NCBI GenBank assembly: GCA_014529385.2
Contig: CM043951.1
Coordinates: 111,807,469-111,871,468, forward strand
Reading direction: 5' to 3'
Origin: Adiantum capillus-veneris
Taxonomy: Eukaryota > Streptophyta > Polypodiopsida > Polypodiales > Pteridaceae
DNA: 64,000 nt
Shown: positions 21,207 through 32,300 of the stretch, piece after piece
Layout of the letters: each line of letters opens with the position of its first letter
Numbering within the stretch: the stretch's first letter is position 1
The notes under the pieces: model-generated
What the model saw: the letters and a program-made list of their open reading frames with translations, nothing else
Databases searched by the model: none
Told to the model about the DNA's origin: nothing
Program-made: the position numbers and the translations under genes

Positions 21207-22241
21207 TCAAATCCCATTCTCTGAGATCAGATGCCCCAAAAACTTCACTCTTGGTTGAGCAAGATGACCCTTCTTTGGGTTGAGTTGACCTCTACTTTCA
21301 TCATATTGCTTCAATGCCATCCCAATCTTTACACAATGATACTTTCTAGAGCTATAAACACAAAAGTCATCAATAAGATCCTTCACAAACTCGCCAAGAA
21401 AGGGAGAGAACACCTTATTGACCTGCTTTTGATACCACACACAACCGTTTATAAGACCAAAAGGAAGCATACAATAACAAAAGCATCCCCATGGTGTGAT
21501 AAATGTGGTCTTCAATCGATCTTCTAAAGCCAAGGTGAGCTGGAAATATCCAGAGAATCCATCACATACACTATACCTCTCATGGCCTGCAATAGAATCA
21601 AGTATGTCATCTATGAAAGAAAGGTATGGATCTCTCTTCATGGATGCATTTAGGGGCTTAAAATCAACACATATGCTCCACTTTCCATTATTATTGGGTG
21701 TGAAAACAACAAGACTCACCCATTCTACAGTAGTCACGGGACATATGAAACCTTCTTCAAGAAGCTTGTCTACCTCTTCCTTTAAAGCATTAAGTTGTAC
21801 CTGTCCCATTCTTGTTAGCTTTTGGCGTATGGTCTGAGATCCTTCCTTGATTTGAATATGAATTTACTCTCCCTTAAAGCCTCTAATTTCCTCATAAGAA
21901 GTGATGGGAAATTGTTGTATCATATGTAGGTACTCACCCTTCTCATGACTAGTCAAGTCGGGAGACAACATACCTTGTATCAGCTCCTGTTTGACATTAG
22001 GTTGCATTAGCTCTTCAATTTTCTCATAAGGACCAGAGATACCCTCATTCTCCATAAGTACAAGAAATCTTTGTTTCTCATCATGCTCTTCTTCAAGAAA
22101 CAAGGAGGAAACATCTAGATCGCTATCGCTACTATCTTCCACTTCACTACCCTCATCCCCATTGTATTCTTCTTCACTTGAGTACTCTTGTTCATCACTT
22201 TTATCATGAAAATCAGCATCCAAATATTTATTTCTAGCCAT
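21207..22241 (-). pseudogene. Gypsy-1b acidic linker and reverse transcriptase
   Basis: An acidic linker (22241-21864: EYSSEEEYNGDEGSEVEDSSDSDLD, partly) ends in SPDLTSHEKGEYLHMIQQF. The RT at 21207-21809 has EWVSLVVFTPNNNGKWSICVDFKPLNA, ERYSVCDGFSGYFQ, TPWGCFCYCMLPFGL and the catalytic LIDDFCVYSS. The usual TNAPATFQ block is altered (INGCVWYQ). A single stop near 21850 separates the parts. RT aspartates are retained. Confidence 0.85.
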
Positions 22242-22301
22242 GTCAAACCTCTTCTTATCACCCCTTCTATTGTAGAGAGTGATGGTACCATGTCCCCAAT
22301 C

Positions 22302-22742
22302 CTATACAGCTTTGGTTGCCTGTAACCATGGTCTTCCAAGGATGAGAGGGAAAGCACCAATACCCGCGGGCATAACATGGAAATTGACCAGAACTTTAAC
22401 ATCAAATACATCCACCTCCAAGTCCTTTACAACTCCCAAGCACCTCACCCTTGATTGGTTGGCAAGATTTATGCGAAAACCTGAATTCTTCACCATGTTG
22501 AGTCCCAACTTTGATAGACAAGCTTGAGTAATAACACACACCTGTGCACCTCCATCAATATAAGCCTCTCCAATGCACTTCCTCTTATTCCATGCATCCA
22601 TAGTAGGGCATATATTAGGTAGTTCATTCAAAGATAGGACTCTCTTTGACCCCCTTGCAGGCTCCTTCTTCATGGGGTTGACTACGTGCTTCCATTGCCT
22701 CTTTAACTTGGGACACATCTCCATGAGTTGCCAAAGTAACAT
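22302..22742 (-). pseudogene. Gypsy-1b aspartic protease
   Basis: The retropepsin-like domain has the active-site segment AYIDGGAQVCVI and the C-terminal PLILGRPWL motif. The active site reads D-G-G where retropepsins usually have D-S/T-G. Gypsy-2 has the same DGG, so this is probably a family trait. The frame is open within the domain and is linked to gag by a shift near 22700. Confidence 0.82.
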
Positions 22743-24039
22743 CAGCCTTTCTACCCACCAAATCAGCGCTTAAACTATAATTTGGTTTCCCTTCTCCCAA
22801 AGTAAAGTCGGATGCATTGTAATGTTTCCTGGGTTTTCTCTTCTTCTCCTTACCTATACATGTTTCAACCTGTTTCCCTCTTTTATGGGTGGGACTTGCA
22901 TCACTCATATCATGATCTCTCGTAACCCTCTTACCTATAGGCATGAAAATAGCTCCCGAATCATCCTCTTTCTTCTCCAAATGGATTATGCTTACCACTT
23001 TTGTTTTGCCCTTATCTTCAGCTATCAAACCGCTTGGCCCTGCTTCCCCTTTAATGTCAATACCATAATCTTGAGCTTGAGAAGGAATTTGTAGAGGAAG
23101 AGGAAACATTTAATCACCCATTCTATTTGGCTTGTCACATTGAGGGCTTTTATGACCCCATTCACCACAATTGTAACATTGAAACATATCCCCTCTTCCA
23201 GCCATGCCTCTTCCTCTACCACTTGTAAAACCCTCATTGCTTCCATAACCACGTCCATATCCATAGCTTTGAGCTCTTCCACCTCCCATTATATGCACAC
23301 TAAGATTCTTCATAAGACCTACAACCTCTTGCATCTCCTTGCGAAAAGCATTCACATCATGAGAAGCTTGTTGATCATAACCTCGATCCCTAATGAGGAC
23401 CCTTGGTTTCTCTACCGCTTTCACTTCAACCTTTGGCTCGACATTGATTCCAAGTTGATGAAGACACTCTACTTTTCACTCTTTATTCTTTGCATTACAA
23501 CCGCCTCCTCAAAGGTCCTTGGCTGCTTAAGCTCTACCTTCAACCGCCTCCTCAAAGGTCCTTGGTTGTTTAAGCTCTACCTTCAAGAGTAGGTTACTCC
23601 TCAAGCTTGCAAGAAACCTGTCCTTCTTCAACATGACTGGAGGAATTTCAGACCCTAAATATGTACAGCACTTTGTCCATAATGCATTGAATGGATTCAC
23701 AAAGTCTTCTATGGTCTGGCCTTCACCCTGTACCAAGCCTTGAATAGACTGCCATACCTTTTGTGGGTCTTCCACCTGTTGAAAGTGTGTAGGAAATGCA
23801 TGCCTTACCATTTCATAAGTCATAACTTGAAGAGGTTGGGCTGATTTTAGCTCTCTTTTGTAGCCTTCCAACCATTCTCTAACATCTCCCTGTAAACAGA
23901 TGTATAAGATTCGTATCACCAACGCTGGGTCTTGCTTGTCAGCAAGAAGGCAAGCAAACTCCATTCTCTCAATAAAACCTTTGGAACTTTCATTTGATTT
24001 CCCACTAAAGTCCGGAAAATTAAACACAATGTCTTCCAA
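22624..24039 (-). pseudogene. Gypsy-1b gag
   Basis: The start is probably MEDIVFNFPDFSGK at 24039. The capsid region has GFIERMEFACLLADKQDPALV, REWLEGYKREL, DPQKVWQSIQGLVQGEGQTIEDF and LKKDRFLASLRSNLL. A Gly/Arg-rich stretch (GRGYGSNEGFTSGRGRG) precedes the zinc knuckle CYNCGEWGHKSPQC at ~23150. A stop follows at 23110 and the basic 3' part runs to 22624. A 45-bp segment coding ELKQPRTFEEAVE is tandemly duplicated at about 23500-23589, which breaks the frame. Confidence 0.85.
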
Positions 24040-24070
24040 AACCTATAAATTGAAGGTAACTTGAAGCGAT

Positions 24071-24093
24071 TCCTCGGTGGGGGGCACCAAAAC
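24071..24093 (-). other. Gypsy-1b primer binding site region
   Basis: The minus strand reads TTTTGGTGCCCCCCACCGAG just upstream of gag. Gypsy-2 has TTTGGTGCCCCCACTGAG directly after its 5' LTR, so this is the equivalent primer site. I do not assign the tRNA. Confidence 0.6.
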
Positions 24094-24626
24094 ACTATTG
24101 GGAAACAAGCAAACTGAAACACCTCTATAGCGATGTCACCCAAGAGCGTTGAAAGAGAACTAAAAGACACCAAAAGCTTTGAAAAATCCCTTGAAACAAC
24201 AAAAGTCCAGCAAGAGTAGTCTCTTTGGGAATTTACTGGCTGTCGCCCAGCCAAGAGACTATGTCACATAGGAGCAAAACCCTACCAAAGCATGGATTTA
24301 CAGCACACGCTGACCAATGCATATGAATACAAGGAACTCCCCTTTCACCATTGAACACCACAAACCCACAACTTCAACATCAATTCCACAATTTATATTT
24401 ATGCATGCCCTCCCAATCTGCCTGCACACAATTTGCCACTAGGCTGCCATAGCCATAACCGTGCAGAGAACTAGTCGTAACTTGAAGAGCACAACTCCAA
24501 TTGGGGCACTTAAAGCTTGAAATAAATCTTGGAAAATGGCTGGAGAGAAAGTTGAAGATGAAAAAATTTGAATCTACACGCCACTACATGAAAAATTGAT
24601 GCGAACAGGGAGCTGTCCCAACACGA
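24094..24626 (-). repeat. 5' LTR of gypsy-1b, 3' portion (rest at 33857-34203)
   Basis: 24470-24626 aligns with the truncated 3' LTR at 12967-13120. The segment 24094-24470 is assigned to the LTR only because it lies between that homology and the primer site. No gene is seen in it. ACGA at 24623-24626 repeats at 33857-33860 as the gypsy-2 target duplication. Confidence 0.62.
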
Positions 24627-26159
24627 TGATGGGGGCTTTTCACAAGCCAAGCTCCCATACCCCTCTTCTCTTGTCCCCACCCCATGAAAACCCCCTCTTA
24701 GGGAGGGAGTGATAAAAGACATTGGAAAAAGTAAGAAAAAAATAAAGTATGATTATGTAAATATATGAGAAAGGTAAAATAGGCCACCTCATGCCTATGG
24801 GGCAGCCCATCCCCACCTTGCCTCCTTTTTCTTCGCTGTTGCCCCGTCGTGTGTCCCTTTTCCTCTCCTCCACTCAAAAGGTCAACCCCCTCTCTCTTCC
24901 CCTTGTCCTTTCTCCTTTCTCTCTCCCCTCACCAATAATGCATTCTAACTCGCCAATAATGCACCCTTATTCACATGCAACTTACCCTATCTTCCAAAAT
25001 AGTATACCCCACCCCCCCTTTCTCTCTCCTATCATATCCCATGACCCAAATACCCCCCCCTCTCTCTAAAGGGCGCCATGTCTCTTGTCTTGTAGCTAAA
25101 TAACGACCCCCACACTCACACACACACTCAGTTTCACTAAAAAAGGTGCCCACAGACCCATCCCCACCCGGTGGTTACCTGATTTTTCTTGTGTTTACAC
25201 ACATCTGCACACAGATTCACCTCTGAACACACTCCTCTCTCTCCCCTCTTGTAATTACTTTATTCTCCATGTCACCTCTCACGTTTTTTCATCAACCCAT
25301 CTCTCTCTCTTAGTCTCTCTCTCATGAGACTGCTGTTCTGGCACATATACACACAGCCAGACAAGTGGGGGCCATAGTCACATGGCCTATGTAGATAAAG
25401 ATTTATTCATTTCTAAATTCTAGAATTTCTCCCCCCCCTCCTCCCCTGTATAAAGAGGGGTCACCATCACACAAAAACACACAACATCACCAAAGAACAC
25501 ACTATGCACTGTGTGTGCCTAGTGCACACACACACACCCACACCATCACCATCACCGCAATCACCATGCTTGTCTTGTGCATGACCTCTACACCCTTGGC
25601 TATGGAAGATGAAGGGCAACTAAATGAAGGATGATGGCCATAATCCTCGTGCGAGTCTTCGCCATCAACTCCCACCTATCCGCCATGTGCTCTACCACTC
25701 TCTCCCTTCTCATTCCCCTACCCTATGCTCCCCATTTCATCGCCTAATTCTCTAAATAAAGCTTGAGGTTTTGTGAGTATGTTTTCTTGCAATGTTTTGC
25801 CCATGTGAGGTGTGCGGAATCACCACCTAGTCTTGTGTTTTGGAGTGAGATTGTGTATGTGTGAAGGGTGTGCGGATTCTCCATCCTTTTGTGATGCCTA
25901 AGTACTAAGCTGCTATACCCCCTCCCTCACTCTCTCTCTCTCTCTCACTTGATCTCATTCCCTTTCCTTTTCATCATTACTCCCAAGCATCCATCTCTCT
26001 TCGAAGAAAACTTTGTTATGGTGGTGTGTTCTTTGCGTCCTAGCCGCTGAAGCTAGGTGGTGCCACCTGTTTGCTTTACCATGACAGGCTCGAGGCGCGC
26101 CATTCGTTCCCCGGTGTTTTAGAGGCCATCGGGGTTCGGGGTTCGCTTTGCTCCCGTCA
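24627..26159 (+). repeat. 5' LTR of gypsy-2 (1533 bp)
   Basis: This pyrimidine-rich LTR has many CT and CA runs. A TATA box (TATAAAG at 25449-25455) lies after a C/T tract and an AATAAA signal is at 25755-25760. Short CACCAT repeats occur near 25540. It differs from the 3' LTR by substitutions and small indels, including a ~17-bp segment present only in the 3' copy near 32605. Confidence 0.93.
25449..25455 (+). promoter_or_regulatory. TATA box of the gypsy-2 5' LTR
   Basis: TATAAAG follows a C-rich tract; the 3' LTR has TATATAAAG at 33138-33146. It would place transcription start about 25-35 bp downstream, ahead of the AATAAA at 25755. Confidence 0.6.
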
Positions 26160-27017
26160 TTTGGTGCCCCCACTGAGGATCTTTTCATGAAACCCTTCAG
26201 TTTACAAGACTGAAACCCTTAAACTATTGTGAATGGATGAATGGCTAGCAAGATTCGCTAATTGGACGACAGAAGAAGAAGAGCTCCAAGCACAACTAGA
26301 CGAACTCCGCATCTCCATCGAAGCTCGAGTGCCAGGCGTAACGGTAATCGATTTGCAGTGGGAGAGTCAACCAACACGCCAAACCCAGTGGATATACATA
26401 GGCCAAGTGCCAAGAAGAAGAAAGAGAAGGTCGAAACCATGTCCGCAACCTACAACCAACCCACAACAACAAAATGGAAGGAGCTCTAAACAATAGAGAA
26501 TCAACACTACTCTACTTTGAGAATCGGGTAACTCAAGTCACCGAGGTAATTATCATAGTCAGTTTTCAAGTCGCACCTGATGCCGCAGCACAAATAACGG
26601 AAGCATTGGCTCACACTCTCACTAGAGAAACTAGGGATCTACTGAGTTTGTTTCAAGAAAGAACACCACCCTCTCCCACAAGCTTGGACAGTGACTAAGC
26701 ACCTCTAAGCTTCACATGAATCAGTACAACCTACCTCAAGACAGATCACATATACCAACACGTGTACGCTCAATCAAGGTAATACTGGATTTGAAGGCTC
26801 ACTACCAGCACGTCATTGACACCATGTCGGGTGGGGAGAGGTTTTTGGAGGTTCTGGCATCAGATCAACCATTTGTCTTACCTTTGGTACAAGGCAATGT
26901 ACCGTTTGAAGTTTTAATCTATGTCCTAGTATAAGAGGGTATACACACCTCCTTGTAAAGAAGAAAAAAACTTTTGCAAGTTAAGCAGTGTGTCTTTCTA
27001 GCTCTCTCTCAGTAATC
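26160..27017 (+). other. Gypsy-2 leader with primer site and small ORFs
   Basis: The primer site is at 26160-26178. The rest holds only short frames; the longest (26233-26496, MDEWLARFANWTTEEEELQAQ...) is charged and basic at its C-terminus and shows no recognised domain. Some Tat/Ogre elements carry an extra ORF before gag. This may be a remnant of one, but the evidence is weak. Confidence 0.45.
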
Positions 27018-28601
27018 ATGACAAGTGTAGCATTTCCAACATTTAAAGGAAAGAAGGGGGAGGATTTGGTAACAGACTTCCTAGATGACTTTGAAGTAGC
27101 ATGTGTAGTGAGAAACAAAGATACGGATGAATCCCGGGTTAGAATCTTTAAGCATCTCATGAAGCTAGAAGCTAGATCATGGTACAATGCACTTCCACAA
27201 GCAACCAAGGATGACTGGGAACCCTTAAAAACCGCTTTTAAGAGGTGCTTTGGGGGAGGTACCACTTCAGAAAAGTTGTGGGACAAGTTGAGAGACTTGA
27301 AGCAGGAGGATCTTTTAGAATATGCCACCTATGAGTCCAAATTTGTGGATTTGTGGGATCTGTGGGTTGAGTCACTGGCTAAGGGGGAAGCTGCACCCGA
27401 TTTCCTAAAAAAAGATCGGTTCACGCATGGCTTATGGCCGCTTCTCAAGGAGAAGGTGAAAGGTAGATTCCCGGCTACATACGAGTTAGCCGTTGAGATT
27501 GTTCGCCTTAAAGACAAGAAGCTGCGAATGAAAGCCAAAGAAACCGAGTCAACAGAATCAGGAACATCGCGTCGACCAGCAACTATGACAACCACCATTC
27601 CACCACCACCACCGGCTCTTGGGGTAAGAGATGACCAACAAGATATGTTGGCCCATATTACTGACCAACTGCAGAATTTGTCTATCCACTTAATACAACA
27701 AGGGAGGAGTCAAGAAAGAGATCAAGACCCTGGAAGAGCACGACGACAAAACAGGGAGAATCATTGCTACAACTGCAGAGAAGACGTTCACGGTATGTAC
27801 TACTGTCCCAAACCACGACAAAACTATAATAGAGGAGGTAGGAGGAACCAATTGTCACCCCCTAGAGAAAGAACACCCCCACCCCGAGCACCACCCCCAC
27901 CAACACAAATTCTACGTCCACCCCAGACACCACTACAAGCATCCATCCCACCTCTTCCACCAGCCCCACCACCTGATCGCCCTGTAAACATCATAAGGCT
28001 AGAAGAGAAAGGAAAAGCCATAGTAGTGGATCCACCCAGAGCAAAGGAGAGGGACAAGGGTAAGGAGAAGGTAACCTTTTTAGAACCACTTGAAGCCATG
28101 ACTGTGAAAAGAGCTAGGAGGGAGAAAGCTACACAATCAAATGATGAGAGAAGCATGAGAGGAGAAACTAGCAAGAGGCCATCCAGGCCACGACGAAAAT
28201 TGGGCATCACCGACTTCCAGCTAGGGGAAAGTTCTAAGCCCTATGATCTAACATTGGATGTGGCAGAGCAAGGACCGAAGATTACATGGCCACAGCTGCT
28301 ACATCGTGCACCAAAAGTAAGGCGACAATGGTCTAAAATGGTAAGTACAAGATGCTCCAAAACAAAGGTAGCCGGAGCAATTTCGGGATGCAACATGGAT
28401 GACATCCTTCCAATTGTCGACGTAAACATAAAAGGAAAGAGGGTTGGAAACACCTACATTGATGGAGGTGCACAAATCTGTGTAATGAGCGAAGCTATGA
28501 TGCTTCGATTAGGGCTCGAGGTTGACAGGCCTTCTCCATGCAAGGCAAAGATGGCAAACAATGCAAAAGTAGAGTATGTGGGTGTGGTAAGTGCCGTGTA
28601 A
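27018..28601 (+). pseudogene. Gypsy-2 gag and protease
   Basis: The ATG at 27018 (MTSVAFPTFKGKKGED) is preferred over the upstream 26988 by homology to gypsy-1b gag. The capsid-type domain has DFLDDFEVACVVRNKD, RSWYNALPQATKDDW, LLEYATYESKFVDLW and LKKDRFTHGLWPLLKEK. The zinc knuckle CYNCREDVHGMYYC comes next, then a Pro-rich linker and basic region. The protease active site is TYIDGGAQICVMS. An in-frame TAA at 28599-28601 interrupts the protease before its ILGRPWL motif, which is in the next ORF in the same frame. Confidence 0.9.
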
Positions 28602-29618
28602 ATCAAAGCTTTCAACACTGAGGTAGAGGTAGATGTTTTTGTAATGCCTACTAAGGGGGAGGGCTATCCACTAATTTTGGGAAGGCCATGGTTGATGGCC
28701 ATGAAGGAAAAACAGGACTGGGGTACTGGCCTTCTACGCATGACCGGTAAGAAAGGGGAGACAATCTACTACAACATGAGGATTGGCAAGCAGAAGCAAA
28801 TGAATATAGAAACATCGGCAGATGAAACCACTAGCGAATCTTCCAGTTCTGAGGAGGAGACCACATCCACCGACGAAAGTGACAGTTCCATTGATGTGAT
28901 GGGTATCATTATGAAGGATCCACAAAGGGTAAGCACAACTGGTGATCCATCACCAAAAGGGCAACCCAATGAAGAGGAGAGCAAATCACCTGGCCTAGGA
29001 GGAAGTAGGTTGAAGGGTATGTTGTCTACGGAATTAACACTTGAGGAGAAAGATAGTTTTTTGCAAATGTTGATGGGATTTCCTAACCTGTTCATTGACA
29101 ACTATGAAAGAATCACAAGCATTACAGTGGTGGAACATCATATTAAGCTGAAGGAAGGGGTAAAACCAGTTGTGCAAAAGCTACGACGACTCGGGGTCAT
29201 ACAAGAAAAGGCACTCTTGGCCGAGGTAAGGAAACTGCTGGAGGCGGGATTCATCTATCCTGTAGAAAACTCAGAATGGGTGTCACCTGTAGTGGTGACG
29301 CCTAAAAAGAATGGTAAGTGGAGGGTCTGTGTTGACTACAAACCACTAAATGCAGCTACAAAGAGAGACCACTTTCCTCTCCCTTTCTTGGATGAAATTC
29401 TGAATGAAGTAGCGGGTTTTGAATGCTATACCGTCTGTGATGGTTATTCTGGATACTTTCAAATACTCATAGCCTTGGAAGATCAGCTAAAAACCACTTT
29501 TATCATGCCATGGGGTTGTTTTGCATACAGGGTTATGCCATTTGGTCTCACAAATGCACCTGCCACATTCAAAGATATGTCACATATGTTTTTCAACCGT
29601 TCTTTGGAACATCCATAA
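28602..29618 (+). pseudogene. Gypsy-2 protease end, linker and first part of RT
   Basis: In frame with gag after the TAA: YPLILGRPWLMAMK, an acidic Ser/Thr-rich linker (ESSSSEEETTSTDESDSS), the pre-RT segment STELTLEEKDSFLQML, then RT with EWVSPVVVTPKKNGKWRVCV, ECYTVCDGYSGYFQ and FAYRVMPFGLTNAPATF. The frame is lost at about 29575-29590, where a base has been lost or gained before the catalytic motif. Confidence 0.9.
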
Positions 29619-31033
29619 GAGTGTTCATTGATTATTTTTGTATATATAGCTCCCGTATTTCACATTTAGAAAAGGTAACTGAAGGTTTGGCCAGGTTGCA
29701 GAGCCTAGGTGGGCAAATAAATGTGGATAAATGCCACATTGGGGAGAGTAAAGTCATTCTACTAGGCCATGAAATTTCAGCAAAAGGTATCAACGCCGAC
29801 CCAAGTAAGGTGTCCACACTCATAGCCCTACCTTCACCAACGACCGCACGTCAACTGGTCTCTTTTCTACAGAAGGTGAGGTACTTAAGTAGATTCATAC
29901 ATCTACTATCACAACTTGTTCTACCACTGCAACAACTCACTCAAAGATCAACTTTCACTTGGGACGAGGAAAGCGAACATCACTACAACAAGGTAAAGGA
30001 GGTCTTAGCCACTTTGCCAACTATCTCACCACCTAAGTGGGATGAAAAATTCTATGTCACCTCAAGTGTTGGTGATGACTCATTGGGGGCTGTGCTACTC
30101 CAAAAGGATACGACGACATCTTTCATGAGGCCAATCTACTTCTCTAGTCGAATGATGACAGCAGGAGAGAAAGGTTTCACCCATGTGGAACACTTAGTTC
30201 TAGCTCTTAGATTTGCAACTACAAAGTTTAGGTCATATTTGCTGCCTAAGCAATTTGTGATTCTAACCACGGATGAAATATTTCCCTATGTTGTACAACA
30301 CATGGATGTGTCTGCTAGGATTACTAAATGGCTAGTTCGTCTTCAAGAGTTTGACTACACGATACAGGTAGAAAGCACAACAAGGGCAAGTTTGGGGGGA
30401 CTCATGACCTACCAAGTCTTTGAAAGGAAGGAGAAGCAATCTAAGGAAGGAGAAGTCCGATTACCTCCAGTACCACCGATGGTAGAAGGAGCATACTCTC
30501 TCTACTTTGATGGAGCCTACAAGCGAGCGTCCAACAAAGCAGCTACAGGCATAGTGGTCTTTGATGACAAAGGGACAAAGGTATTTTCGTTGGGCCAATT
30601 GTTAGATTCACATTCTAACAATGAAGCTGAGTATGCAGCACTAAACAAGGGTCTACAATGGTGCGTTTCGCAAGGTGTACAATGCCTTAATGTATTTGGG
30701 GATGCTCTACTTCTGGTAAGGCAAGTAAATGGAGCATGGACATGCAAGAATCCTAGTTTAAGGACTCACTTAAGTGGTGTAAAAACCTTGTTGGGTAAGT
30801 TTGAAGAAGTTCAAATACACCATATCCCAAGGGCTCAAAACCAAGAAGCAGATGCCCTAGCAAGTGAAAGACTACAGGAAGTGGTGGTTGGAGCAATAAA
30901 ACTAAAGCTCCCTCTATTTCAAGGCAGTGATGCCTTGCCTGACATCATGCATTTTTTGGAAATAGGGGAATGCCCATCAGATTTAACAAAGGGACAGAAG
31001 CAATGGCTGACGCGGAAGGCCACAAGGTATTGA
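29585..31033 (+). pseudogene. Gypsy-2 RT palm, RNase H and archaeal-type RNase H
   Basis: It begins with VFQPFFGTSIRVFIDYFCIYSS: the xxDD box reads I-D-Y, so the second catalytic Asp is Tyr. The connection (LLGHEISAKGINADPSK) and native RNase H (KFYVTSSVGDDSLGAVLLQ, FSSRMMTAGEKGFTHVEH, LLPKQFVILTT) follow. A second RNase H has LYFDGAYKRASNKAATGIVVF, NNEAEYAALNKGL, FGDALLLVRQV and HIPRAQNQEADALAS with all acidic residues. The frame ends at a TGA (31031-31033) that interrupts the link to integrase. Confidence 0.9.
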
Positions 31034-32272
31034 CTCATCAATGATGGTTTGTACTGTAAGGGTAAGGACCAAATACTCAGGAAGGTCCCTCTCTCTCACG
31101 AAATCACGGGAGTAATTGCTAGCTGTCACGACGGGGTTTGTGGTGGTCACTTTGCCCTAGACATAACAAATAGGAAAATCTTGCAGGCAGGCTTCATATG
31201 GCCTAGCCTCAACCGTGATGTACACCACTGGTGCAAAACATGTAAGTTGTGTCAAAAGGCCGGCACTAGGTCACTTATGCCTGAACCACAGACACCTATT
31301 CTCTCATATGGCCCATTTGAAAAATGGGGTATCGATGCCATTGGGCCATTACCTAGGGCCAACTCAAGAAAATTCAACATTATCATGGGGGTCGACTACA
31401 TGAGTAGATGGGCAGAGGCTACAGCCACCACTAGAATCACATCAGTAGAGGTAGCTAAATTTATCTACGAGCACATATGCTATAGGTTTGTCACACCTTT
31501 AGAGATCATCTCTGATAGAGGGCCAGGTTTCAGAGCAGACTTGGTAGGAGAATTAATGCAAAAACTCGGCATTACAAGGAGGCACTCTTCACCATATTAC
31601 CCTCAATGTAATGGCCTAGTTGAAAAGGTAAATGGAATGGTTTCTAAAATTATTACCAAGCAGGTAAACAATCATCCTGGAGACTGGGATAAGTATCTAC
31701 TACCAGCTTTATGGGCCTACAGAACTTCATTTCGTACATCCTTGGGATTCACACCGTATCATCTAGTATTTGGTAAGGAAGCAATCTTGCCCATTAAAGT
31801 GCAACTACAAAGTCTCAGAGTAATGGCAAGCCAACTTCAATAGCCCAACATGCATTTGAGAGATCACATCATCAACTTGGAACGACTGCAGCTGGACAGA
31901 GAAGAAGCAATAAAGTATTATGCAACACAAGCAGAGCATAGACGGCTTAGCTTTAACGAGCATCTCCAGAAAAAAGAATTGAAGAAAGGAATGTTGGTCC
32001 TCCGCTACGACAATCGCTTCGACACGCGCAAGGATAAGAAACTTCTACTCCGATGGGAAGGTCCTTTCATCCTCAGGAAAAAGTATGCCAATGGAAGCTA
32101 CCAGCTTATGGACGCTGATGGAAAACTTCATAAAACCAAGGTAAATGGTTGGTGACTTAAACCTTATTTTCTTCGATTTGACCAGGCTCCACCTATTGAC
32201 ATTCTAGATGAGGACACACCATCAGCCGCCACCTCCGACGATAATGATCAAACAGATGAGCTAGAGACATGA
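31034..32272 (+). pseudogene. Gypsy-2 integrase and pol C-terminus
   Basis: The zinc finger is HDGVCGGHF...VHHWCKTCKLCQ. The core has KWGIDAIGPLP, IISDRGPGF and NGLVEKVNG, the D, D and E residues. The SH3-like C-terminus has LKKGMLVLRYDNRFD, LLLRWEGPF and YANGSYQLMDADGK. Nonsense codons sit at 31841-31843 (TAG) and 32153-32155 (TGA for an Arg conserved as NGYRLK in gypsy-1b). Reading through them, pol ends at a TGA at 32270-32272 after an acidic tail (DEDTPSAATSDDNDQTDELET). Confidence 0.9.
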
Positions 32273-32300
32273 ATGCCTCTAGCCAAAAGGGGAGGGCTAA

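Noticed and set aside
24640-25153. ORFs in the gypsy-2 LTRs, repeated at 32193-32844
   Set aside because: They lie wholly in non-coding pyrimidine-rich LTR sequence and are disrupted by indels between the two LTRs.
26233-26496. Possible functional ORF in the gypsy-2 leader
   Set aside because: Short, no domain, and overlapping frames of similar length; kept only as a low-confidence remark.
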